A stretch of 64,000 bases of DNA, taken from positions 99,170-163,169 of the forward strand of contig JANYJX010000042.1 of the NCBI GenBank assembly GCA_025358355.1. Direction: 5' to 3'. Below, piece after piece: positions 57,645-63,976 of the stretch. Every line of letters begins with the position of its first letter. Positions within the stretch are counted from its first letter, which is position 1. The position numbers were made by a program, and so were the translations under genes. This DNA comes from Actinomycetes bacterium (GTDB lineage Bacteria; Actinomycetota; Thermoleophilia; Gaiellales; Gaiellaceae). The notes beneath the pieces are model-generated. The model ran no database searches. It had not been told where the DNA came from and saw nothing but the letters and a program-made list of their open reading frames with translations.

Positions 57645-58384
57645 CCGGTCCGTCGCTCCTGGCAACAGGGCCGGTGATCCCCAACTTCGGCGAGCCACCC
57701 GGCGGCAAGAACGGCTGCATCGCGCAGAACGGCACGTTCTGCTGGGACTGGGTCAGCCTCCACTGGTCTGACATCCTCCAGCCGCGACTCGTCGAGCACA
57801 TCCAGCTGACCGCTATCGCCGTCGGAATCGGCTTCGTGATCGCGTTCGCAGCCGCTCTCGTCGCGCATCGGCAGCGCTGGTTCGAGCCGTCGTTCAGCGT
57901 CTTGGCTGCCTTCCTTTACACGATCCCGAGCCTCGCGCTCTTCCAGCTGCTCGTCCCGTTCACAGGGCTCGGCGTGCTGACGATCGAGATCGGGCTGATC
58001 GGCTACACACTCCTCATTCTCTTCCGCAACACGCTCGAGGGCCTCCGCGGCGTGCCGGAGGACGTGCTCGAAGCCGCGCGCGGGATGGGCCTCACAAGAT
58101 GCCAGACGCTGACGCGGATCGAGCTTCCCCTCGCGCTGCCCGCGATCACTGCCGGCTTGCGCATCGCGGTCGTGACGACCATCAGCCTCGCGACCGTCGG
58201 CGCCTACATCACGCCGCTCGGGCTCGGACAGCCGATCTTCTACGGGCTGCAGACGAACTTCACCACGGAGTTCGTCGCGACCGGCGCTCTCGCCGTTCTG
58301 CTCGCGATCGCCGCTGACCTCATCATCGTGCTTGCGCAACGACTGCTCACGCCGTGGGCGCACTCGCGGAGGCTCGCAACGTGA
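57641..58384 (+). CDS. Quaternary-amine ABC transporter permease 1
   Basis: This 247-residue membrane subunit has about six helices and the EAA coupling loop DVLEAARGMGLTRCQTLTRI followed by ELPLALPAITAGLRIAVV. The hydrophilic N-terminal 35 residues (NFGEPPGGKNGCIAQNG) may face outside. It pairs with permease 2 and is coupled at both ends by GTGA overlaps. Confidence 0.88.
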
Positions 58385-59103
58385 CCCTGGCCTACGACTC
58401 GTTCCGCCCGTACACGTTCGTTGACGCATTCAAGTTCATGGCGGACAACGCCGGCCTGATGTGGAGCAAGACTACGGAGCACCTCATTGTCAGCGGCGAG
58501 GCGATCAGCATCGCGCTGCTGATTGCGATCCCGCTTGGCGTCTGGCTCGGCCACATCCATCGCGGCTCGTTCGTCGCGATCACAGGCTCGAACATCCTTC
58601 GCGCACTACCGAGCCTCGCGGTGATCGCGATCGGGCTCGGCTACCTCGGCATCGGGAGGACGAACGTCGTCTTTGCGCTCGTCGTCCTCGGCTCGCCGGT
58701 GATCCTGACGAACGCCTACGTCGCCGTCGACGGGATCGACCCGGATCTGATCGAGGCCGCGCGAGGCATGGGAATGCGGCCGCTGGAGATCCTGCTAAAG
58801 GTCGAGCTTCCCCTCGCTCTGCCACTGATCTTCGCCGGGATCCGCACGGCTGCGGTCTTCATCGTCGCGACGGCGACGCTCGGTGGCGTCGTCGGCGGCG
58901 GCGGCCTCGGCGACATCATCGTCAACCAGGCGAGCTACTTCCTCCGCGGCGTCATCGCAGGCTCGATCGCAGTTGCTGCGCTGTCCTTTGCGGCGGATTT
59001 CGTCTTCTGGTCGCTGCAACGCGCGGTCACCCCGCGGGGACTACGGCTGCAGGCTCGCTCGTTCGAGCCGATGTCGCCGGCTGACGACGCAATTGCCGTA
59101 TGA
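58381..59103 (+). CDS. Quaternary-amine ABC transporter permease 2
   Basis: This 240-residue membrane subunit has the EAA loop LIEAARGMGMRPLEILLKVE then LPLALPLIFAGIRTAAVFIV. The family motif GVVGGGGLGDIIVNQ-like appears as TLGGVVGGGGLGDIIVNQAS. The GTG at 58381 is chosen because it overlaps the permease 1 stop; the longer frame from 58354 lies inside that gene. Confidence 0.88.
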   Translation: MTLAYDSFRPYTFVDAFKFMADNAGLMWSKTTEHLIVSGEAISIALLIAIPLGVWLGHIHRGSFVAITGSNILRALPSLAVIAIGLGYLGIGRTNVVFALVVLGSPVILTNAYVAVDGIDPDLIEAARGMGMRPLEILLKVELPLALPLIFAGIRTAAVFIVATATLGGVVGGGGLGDIIVNQASYFLRGVIAGSIAVAALSFAADFVFWSLQRAVTPRGLRLQARSFEPMSPADDAIAV

Positions 59104-59155
59104 CAGTCTTCCGGCGGATATCTCACTCGCAGAACACAAGCCAGGGAGGAAGATC

Positions 59156-60103
59156 GTGACCAGAAAATCTCGGCGGATCGCACCCGCGGTCGCCGTCGCA
59201 GCACTCGTGGCGGTGATCGCGTTGACCGTCGGCTCAGGCGTCGGCCAGGGAGCGCGCGTCTCGTCGGCCAGTGCCAAGTCCGGGCCGACTCTGATCGTCG
59301 GCACCAAGGACTTCACCGAGGAGTACGTCCTCGGGCAGCTGTACAAGCAGGCGCTCGAGGCGAAGGGCTTCAAGGTCGGCTACAAGGAGAACATCGGCTC
59401 GACCGAGGTGATCCAGACCGCCCTACGCAGCGGCAAGATCACGCTGTATCCGGAGTACGTCGGCGAGATCGTGCAGACGGCGTACCACAAGTCGACGGGC
59501 CTGCCGAAGACCGCGCACGGCTGGTGGTTGCTCGCGAAGCAGCTCCTCGCGAAGGACGGCTATGCGCTCACGAATCCGACGCCGTTCTACGACGTCGACG
59601 CTATCGCCGTCCGTGCCGCCGACGCGAAGAAGTACAACCTCAAGACCCTGTATGACCTCAAGAAGCTGCAAGACGCGGGGATCGTCGGGAACTTCTCGAT
59701 CGGCGCGCGGCCCGAGTTCAAGGATCGCGAAGAGGGCTTCAAGGGCATGCAGGATGTCTATGGCCTGAAGAAGCTGAAGTACGTCTCGATCGCGAACGGC
59801 CTCACGTACCAGGCGCTCGATCAGAAGAAGGTCTTCTGCATCAACGTGTTCTCGACCGATGCGGCGATCGCGAGCGGGAAGTACACGGTGCTGACCGATC
59901 CGAAGCTGATCTTCGGCGTGCAGAACGTCGCCGTGATCGTGAAGAAGAGCAGCGCAACGCCGGCTGTTCTCGCGGTGCTGAACGCGGTCAGCGCGAAGTT
60001 GACGACGCCCGCGATTCTCGCGATGAACAAGGCAACGCAGACCAACAAGCAGAACCCGGCGAAGGTCGCCGGCCAGTTCCTCAAGGCCAACGGCCTGGGC
60101 TAG
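59156..60103 (+). CDS. Quaternary-amine ABC transporter substrate-binding protein (OpuC/ProX-like)
   Basis: This 315-residue exported protein has a basic N-terminus and signal segment (IAPAVAVAALVAVIALTVGS), then the binding domain: LIVGTKDFTEEYVLGQLYKQ, NIGSTEVIQTALRSGKITLY followed by PEYVGEIV, GLTYQALDQKK and FSTDAAIASGKY. No Cys is present at the signal end, so it is not a classical lipoprotein. The family segment usually written DLYPEYTGT reads TLYPEYVGE here, which may alter the binding pocket. GGGAGGAAG lies just before the GTG start. A strong hairpin follows the stop. Confidence 0.88.
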   Translation: MTRKSRRIAPAVAVAALVAVIALTVGSGVGQGARVSSASAKSGPTLIVGTKDFTEEYVLGQLYKQALEAKGFKVGYKENIGSTEVIQTALRSGKITLYPEYVGEIVQTAYHKSTGLPKTAHGWWLLAKQLLAKDGYALTNPTPFYDVDAIAVRAADAKKYNLKTLYDLKKLQDAGIVGNFSIGARPEFKDREEGFKGMQDVYGLKKLKYVSIANGLTYQALDQKKVFCINVFSTDAAIASGKYTVLTDPKLIFGVQNVAVIVKKSSATPAVLAVLNAVSAKLTTPAILAMNKATQTNKQNPAKVAGQFLKANGLG

Positions 60104-60115
60104 TGCCGACCGTCG

Positions 60116-60150
60116 AGGCTGCCGCGGCGCCTAGCGCGTCGCGGCAGCCT
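60116..60150 (+). terminator. 11-bp hairpin after the transporter operon
   Basis: AGGCTGCCGCG pairs perfectly with CGCGGCAGCCT around a 13-nt loop, 12 nt after the substrate-binding-protein stop and just before the promoter hexamer of the next gene. Confidence 0.68.
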
Positions 60151-60161
60151 GCGCGGAACCG

Positions 60162-60167
60162 TAGGAT
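60162..60167 (+). promoter_or_regulatory. Leaderless -10 element (TAGGAT)
   Basis: TAGGAT is followed by 7 nt and the ATG at 60175, which marks the start of the 115-aa gene. Confidence 0.55.
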
Positions 60168-60174
60168 TAGCCGG

Positions 60175-60522
60175 ATGCGGATCGAGCAGCTTGTTCCCGC
60201 GGAGGCCGGCTGGAAGGCGGTCTTCAAGGAGCCCGACGGCGGCGAGAGCCTGTCGCGCGTCCTCTGCTGGGCCTCGCTCGCCGGCGACCCCGCGAGCAAC
60301 GCAGAGTCGGAACTCGTCGGGATGATCGTCGACCCGGCCGATCCAGCCCGGATCGTTGCTGCTTCTGCGGCCGCTTCGCCCGGTGGCGGCGCGTTCGCCC
60401 GCTATCGCTACATCGCGCCCGAGCCAACGATCGCCGTCGCGCCGGCGCCAGTTCCGACGGCACCGGCCAGGCAAGACACGGCCGAGAAGCTCGCGAAGAG
60501 CTTCCTCAAGCGCGGCCGCTAG
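60175..60522 (+). CDS. Conserved protein of unknown function, 115 aa
   Basis: This 115-residue protein opens MRIEQLVPAEAGWKAVFKEP and contains SRVLCWASLAGDPASNAESE, VGMIVDPADPARIVAASAAA and a Pro/Ala-rich linker before DTAEKLAKSFLKRGR. The first 75 residues look like a small alpha/beta domain, the tail like a flexible arm. ATG 60175 is chosen over the longer frame because TAGGAT lies 7 nt upstream. Its stop overlaps the convergent RsiG-like gene's stop by 4 nt. Its function is unknown. Confidence 0.62.
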   Translation: MRIEQLVPAEAGWKAVFKEPDGGESLSRVLCWASLAGDPASNAESELVGMIVDPADPARIVAASAAASPGGGAFARYRYIAPEPTIAVAPAPVPTAPARQDTAEKLAKSFLKRGR

Positions 60523-60752
60523 AACGCTCGCGACTTGAGCTCTGCGATCTGCGAGTGCAGCGCGGTGCGCCGTTCCGAGAGCGCACGTTCCTTATCGAGC
60601 AGCGCCCGCAACTGCTCCTCCACCTGAGACGCGCTCGCCGAGCCACCACCACCGGAGCGGATGAAGTCGATCCGATCCTGCAGCCGTGTCCGCTGGCGCG
60701 AAAGCGACCGCTCCTCGGTTTGGAGCTTCGCGAGAACGTCGTCAGCTCCCAT
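60519..60752 (-). CDS. RsiG-like coiled-coil protein with a c-di-GMP-binding motif
   Basis: This 77-residue helical hairpin consists of helix 1 (residues 5-32), a Gly/Ser turn (33-42) and helix 2 (43-75). Helix 1 matches E(X)3S(X)2R(X)3Q(X)3D exactly: Glu14, Ser18, Arg21, Gln25, Asp29 in EERSLSRQRTRLQDRID. That is the c-di-GMP motif known from RsiG, the anti-sigma factor of WhiG. Helix 2 has the same spacing in part (Glu55, Ser59, Arg62) but His66 and Ala70 replace Gln and Asp. It probably dimerises, binds c-di-GMP and controls a sigma factor encoded elsewhere. The ligand and partner are inference. Confidence 0.7.
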   Translation of the reverse strand: MGADDVLAKLQTEERSLSRQRTRLQDRIDFIRSGGGGSASASQVEEQLRALLDKERALSERRTALHSQIAELKSRAF

Positions 60753-60945
60753 TGCCAGCAGTCATCGGCTCGAGCGCCGCACGTCTGAAGACCGAGTAGC
60801 GGGGACTGCTGATGCGAATCGGTGGTAACCCCGGTTCCCGGATGGCGGCTCGCGGTCGAAGCTACCCGATATAGAACCGTGCACGAGCAAGACGCCGCGG
60901 CTGCTGCATCTCGCAGAGTGGCCTGCGCAACCCGGCAAGACGAGA

Positions 60946-61310
60946 GTGCTGATCGAGAACCCGGATCGAGCCGACCTGTAGGCGCACGCGGATGTCCTGC
61001 GCAGGGCCGGCTACGACGTCGCAGCGGGCCGACCGAGGCCGGCGAGCAGCATGACCACGGAACGTGCCCGCTGCTCACGGAGGGGCATTGCCCACTCGTC
61101 GAGGGAGCCGATGTCGTGGTCTCGGCAGCACAACTGACCGATGGCCGCGCGATCCTGGCCGCGCTGAGCGCCAGGAGCAAGCCAGCGCTCGTGGTCGAGG
61201 GAACGCGCTCCGAGCTGGCGCGCAAGAGTGACGCAATCGGCAGCGCAGTGGAGCCGACGCTGCCGCAGCAAATAGTCGAAGCGGTCGAGCGAGCACGATC
61301 CACCGGCTGA
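60946..61310 (+). pseudogene. Receiver-like conserved protein, broken by a stop and a frameshift
   Basis: From GTG 60946 the frame reads VLIENPDRADL, meets TAG at 60979-60981, and continues AHADVLRRAGYDVAA. A one-base shift near 61020 then leads to GPTEAGEQHDHGTCPLLTEG, CPLVEGADVVVSAAQLTDGR, ILAALSARSKPALVVEGTRS and the end IVEAVERARSTG. Joined together, these make about 120 residues with an alternating alpha/beta pattern like a response-regulator receiver (VLIEN, HADVLRRAGYDV, ADVVVS, LVVEGT). Two lesions make it a likely pseudogene. Confidence 0.6.
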
Positions 61311-61316
61311 AAAGGT

Positions 61317-61418
61317 TGGCGGAGCGGCCCCGGAGTCGAACCGAGCAAGCCGTGGGTTACACGACCGGGCCGATTGTTCAAGACTGGCTAGGCGAATTCT
61401 GTAAACCCTTATGGCTCC
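61317..61418 (-). other. Degenerate tRNA-like relic (class II, Ser/Sec-like)
   Basis: On the minus strand this stretch ends in GGTTCGACTCC, a T-loop with its stem, then CCGCTCCGCCA, with an encoded CCA. A 6-bp variable arm (GTCGTG/CACGGC) precedes it, CTTGAAC resembles an anticodon loop (TGA), and GGAGC at the 5' end pairs with GCTCC. The anticodon stem has mismatches, two or three acceptor pairs are lost, and the T-stem plus acceptor is one base longer than in tRNA-Ser, as in tRNA-Sec. I read it as a decayed tRNA, not a working one. A tRNA covariance-model search would decide. Confidence 0.3.
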
Positions 61419-61724
61419 TAGGATTTTGGCGCTCATGAACCGAGTGCGCGACAGGGTTTGCGACAGTTCGCGCAGAGTGGGCTCGAAACGATCTCCCGCG
61501 GGTCTCTTGGCAACGCGATTTCTGGCGGGCCGTTTAGCGGGTCGAGCTCGCGGTCTTGAAACTTGCCCAACCTGGAATGCCGGGGTCAGAGACCGATTCC
61601 TGCCCGGTGTTGCTGCCGTTGCCCGTCGGCCGCGGCGACTTCCTGCGACCCCCGGGTGTCCCTTGTTCAGGTGGTCTTTTCACCGGCGGCGCAAGTTTCG
61701 GTCGATCTCTGCGTCTGTCTAGTT
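61419..61724. other. Gene-free stretch between tRNA-like relic and IS element
   Basis: No supportable gene lies in these 306 bases; open frames are short and lack coding bias. At 61581-61600 it contains CGGGGTCAGAGACCGATTCC, which shares GGGGTCAGAG with the right arms of the REP-like palindromes but then diverges and has no left arm. It may be a fragment of a related repeat. The last 8 bases (GTCTAGTT) would be the left target duplication of the IS element if the insertion generated 8 bp. Confidence 0.5.
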
Positions 61725-61750
61725 AGGGGAATGACTTACTTGACACACCT
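61725..61750 (+). repeat. Left terminal inverted repeat of the IS element
   Basis: These 26 bases begin AGGGGAATGACT and contain TTGAC and CACCT. The transposase promoter's -35 box lies within the repeat. Confidence 0.82.
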
Positions 61751-61768
61751 ATAGCGATGTAGTAAACT
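61740..61768 (+). promoter_or_regulatory. Transposase promoter: TTGACA-N17-TAAACT
   Basis: A consensus -35 (TTGACA, 61740-61745) is followed by a 17-nt spacer and TAAACT (61763-61768). TAAACT lies 6 nt before the ATG, so the message should be leaderless. The -35 box is inside the left inverted repeat, so transposase bound there could repress its own gene. Confidence 0.72.
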
Positions 61769-61774
61769 CACCTT

Positions 61775-62698
61775 ATGAGTGAGACGCCGCTTCCGACAAA
61801 CCTTCTTGAAGCTGTCCGGTACTTCTCCGACCTCGATGTAGCGGTCGATTTCGTGGCGAAGATGCGATGGCCAAACGGCCCCGTCTGCCCACGCTGCGGA
61901 TGTATCGAGCACTCCTATTTGACGACTCGACGTGTCTGGAAGTGCAAGGCGTGCAAGAAGCAGTTCTCGGTCAAAGCCGGGACGATCTTCGAGGACTCGC
62001 CACTTGGCCTCGATAAGTGGCTGCCTGCCGTGTGGCTGATCGCGAACGCTAAGAACGGCATCAGTTCGCACGAACTCGGCCGGGCGATCGGCGTCACGCA
62101 GAAGTCGACGTGGTTCATGCTCCACCGCATCCGCCTCGCGATGCAGACCGGGAGCTTCGAGAAGCTGGACGGCGAGGTTGAGGTCGATGAGACGTTTATC
62201 GGAGGCAAGGCCCGGAACATGCACAAGCACGAGCGGGCCAGGAAGATCACGGGGACGGGCGGTAAGGACAAGACGCTCGTCGTCGGCTTTCGCCAGCGAG
62301 ATGGAGAGGTTCGGGCAAGCGTGGCCGCAGACCGGACGCGTCTGACGCTTCAAGCCCACGTCGATGAACAGGTCGCGCCAGGCTCGACCGTCTACACCGA
62401 CCAGCTTGACTCCTACCGAGGACTGGGAAGCCGCTTCACACACCAGACCGTCGACCACGCCGAGAAGTACGTGGACGGGCAAGTTCACACCAACGGAATC
62501 GAGAACTTCTGGAGCTTGCTCAAGCGTGGGCTGAACGGCACCTACATCAGCGTCGAGCCATACCACCTGTTTCGGTACCTCGACGAGAGAGTGTTCACGT
62601 TCAACATGCGCGACCTGGACGATTACGGCCGCTTCGCCACTGTTCTCGCTGCCGTGTCGGGACGCCGGCTCACGTGGGCGCAACTGACAGGGCGCTAG
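61775..62698 (+). CDS. IS1595-family (ISXO2-like) transposase
   Basis: This 307-residue transposase has an N-terminal zinc ribbon (Cys38, Cys41, Cys57, Cys60 in VCPRCGCIEH and WKCKACKKQFSVK), a helical DNA-binding part (NGISSHELGRAIGVTQKSTW) and the DDE-type core. The acidic residues are Asp138 in EVEVDETFIGG, Asp209 in TVYTDQLDSYRGLGS, and the late HTNGIENFWSLLKRGLNGTY with Asn240 and Glu243. The length is normal and the frame intact, so the element may be active. The start is fixed by a strong promoter 6 nt upstream. Confidence 0.93.
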   Translation: MSETPLPTNLLEAVRYFSDLDVAVDFVAKMRWPNGPVCPRCGCIEHSYLTTRRVWKCKACKKQFSVKAGTIFEDSPLGLDKWLPAVWLIANAKNGISSHELGRAIGVTQKSTWFMLHRIRLAMQTGSFEKLDGEVEVDETFIGGKARNMHKHERARKITGTGGKDKTLVVGFRQRDGEVRASVAADRTRLTLQAHVDEQVAPGSTVYTDQLDSYRGLGSRFTHQTVDHAEKYVDGQVHTNGIENFWSLLKRGLNGTYISVEPYHLFRYLDERVFTFNMRDLDDYGRFATVLAAVSGRRLTWAQLTGR

Positions 62699-62872
62699 TC
62701 AGTCCTGCCGAAGTCGCTCATCAAGCTCGGTCTTCGACACGTTAATCAGCTTCTTGGTCAGTTCTTCGAATCGGTAGAACTCGCCACGAGTTTGGACTGT
62801 CCGCTCTGGCTCGCTCTCAATAGCGGTCGCGTTGCTGCCGCTAGTTGTCACCTTGATATGGAAGGCACTCAT
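62699..62872 (-). CDS. Small passenger protein of the IS element, 57 aa
   Basis: A 57-residue frame starts at ATG 62872 after a strong purine-rich ribosome binding site (AAAGGGGG) and ends directly against the transposase stop. It reads MSAFHIKVTTSGSNATAIES, then a polar middle with TVQTRGEFYRFEELTKKLIN and the end KTELDERLRQD. The N-terminal half looks like beta strands, the C-terminal half like a helix. It lacks membrane segments. It is divergent from the DUF6941-like passenger with 34 bp between start codons. No function can be assigned. Confidence 0.6.
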   Translation of the reverse strand: MSAFHIKVTTSGSNATAIESEPERTVQTRGEFYRFEELTKKLINVSKTELDERLRQD

Positions 62873-62906
62873 GGAACCCCCTTTCGGGTCGTAGGATACG
62901 GGACCG

Positions 62907-63353
62907 ATGGAAACCGGCCCCTACATCAACGTCGCGGCGTTCTGCGACATGACCCTGCTCGGCGACGATGGCGCGCTCAGCGTAATCCGGATCATCGATC
63001 AGGTCACCAACCAGGCTGCTGGCCCTGAACCGCCGGAAGACATGCCTCCGTTCGTCTTCCAAGCAAAGCTTGTCCTGGCTATCAAGGCCGGGACGGCTAA
63101 AGGGCGGTTCGCGATCAAGATTCAACCCGAAGCGCCCGATGGAAGAACGTTGGCCAGTCAGGAGAACACGATTAATCTTGACGGTGGCCACTCGGGGATC
63201 AACTTGATAACAGACGTGCAGATCGGCGTGGACTTGGAGGGCTTGTACTGGTTCGACATCCTCTTTGTCGCGAAAGCCGGACACGAACGCTTGCTTACGC
63301 GAGTACCCCTTCGCGTGCTCTACGAACGCCGAACTGTAGGGACGACCGCCTAG
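62907..63353 (+). CDS. DUF6941-like passenger protein of the IS element
   Basis: This 148-residue beta-sandwich protein shows FCDMTLLGDDGALSVIRIID, PPFVFQAKLVLAIKAGTAKG, RFAIKIQPEAPDGRTLASQE and LEGLYWFDILFVAKAGHERL followed by LTRVPLRVLYER. The layout (short opening strand, 'DGxLSVIRIxD', amphipathic strands, 'GxYWFDI') is the same as in the chromosomal DUF6941-like protein at 40147. TAGGAT lies 9 nt upstream of the ATG. Its 3' end overlaps the convergent 113-aa gene by 59 nt. The function is unknown, and carriage on an IS suggests accessory value. Confidence 0.65.
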   Translation: METGPYINVAAFCDMTLLGDDGALSVIRIIDQVTNQAAGPEPPEDMPPFVFQAKLVLAIKAGTAKGRFAIKIQPEAPDGRTLASQENTINLDGGHSGINLITDVQIGVDLEGLYWFDILFVAKAGHERLLTRVPLRVLYERRTVGTTA

Positions 63354-63636
63354 TCGCCAGCCTCTCGACCTGGTGGTCGAGAACCTCGAACGGGGACGCC
63401 CATTGCACTTGCAAGATCGGCGCCAACGTGTGGCGTAGCTCATTCTCGGTTGTAAGGCCACTCGTGAACTCTGCGAGGGCGCTCTCGATCCGGAACGTCA
63501 GATCGGTCGCCCCCTCAGTTCCACTTTGTTCGACATTCCACGTCGTCGCGACGCACCAATCCTCGAACTGATCAACATCGAGGAAGCTGTTGAGGTAGAG
63601 ACCGACGTGGTCGCGAATATCCTGCTCAAGCGACAT
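63295..63636 (-). CDS. Passenger protein of the IS element, 113 aa
   Basis: This 113-residue, mostly helical protein shows MSLEQDIRDHVGLYLNSFLD, VDQFEDWCVATTWNVEQSG, LTFRIESALAEFTSGLTTEN and ELRHTLAPILQVQWASPFEV. The block 'xxxFEDWxVxxTWxV' followed by 'xIExxLAEFxSG' looks like a conserved small family that I associate with accessory regions. There is no catalytic motif. Its start codon overlaps the start codon of the next gene on the other strand (CATG, 63634-63637). Confidence 0.58.
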   Translation of the reverse strand: MSLEQDIRDHVGLYLNSFLDVDQFEDWCVATTWNVEQSGTEGATDLTFRIESALAEFTSGLTTENELRHTLAPILQVQWASPFEVLDHQVERLATRRSSLQFGVRRAREGVLA

Positions 63637-63976
63637 GGCTCACCAGATCGTCCGTATCAGTGTTCAAGAGATGCAGGAACGCCTCGAAGAGGAGGGCTAC
63701 CGGTTCGATCTCGAAGATATCGGCGTTTCCGTTCATTCCCAAGACCCCCAACCTATCGGCGACCGGTTGAGGGATTGCTTCCCTCCCGGAACCATGACCG
63801 TGATGCTCTCGTACGTCAAGGATGAGACTGGCGAGGAGGTGGCTCGTGCGCACACCTTCCAGGATCCCCAGGGCAACATTCTCGCGAGCGGGATCCCCGA
63901 TCCGAAACGGCTACTCGTGGACGACATCATCTACATCGTAGAGGCGAAGCCGTTTGCCCCTTGTAAACGACGATAG
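63635..63976 (+). CDS. Passenger protein at the right end of the IS element, 113 aa
   Basis: This 113-residue protein shows MAHQIVRISVQEMQERLEEE, YRFDLEDIGVSVHSQDPQPI, FPPGTMTVMLSYVKDETGEE and an alpha/beta tail PKRLLVDDIIYIVEAKPFAP. No known motif is visible. Its stop codon (63974-63976) reaches into the right inverted repeat, so the element's end was fixed right after this gene. An internal ATG at 63671 is an alternative start that would remove the overlap with the divergent gene. Its function is unknown. Confidence 0.55.
   Translation: MAHQIVRISVQEMQERLEEEGYRFDLEDIGVSVHSQDPQPIGDRLRDCFPPGTMTVMLSYVKDETGEEVARAHTFQDPQGNILASGIPDPKRLLVDDIIYIVEAKPFAPCKRR

Noticed and set aside
60822..61310. 162-residue plus-strand frame as an intact gene
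   Set aside because: Its first half is unstructured and Arg-rich. The recognisable protein starts in another frame at 60946 and is interrupted, so I call it a pseudogene.
61317..61418. Functional tRNA gene
   Set aside because: Anticodon stem and acceptor contain mismatches and the T-stem/acceptor length does not fit tRNA-Ser. I kept it only as a relic.
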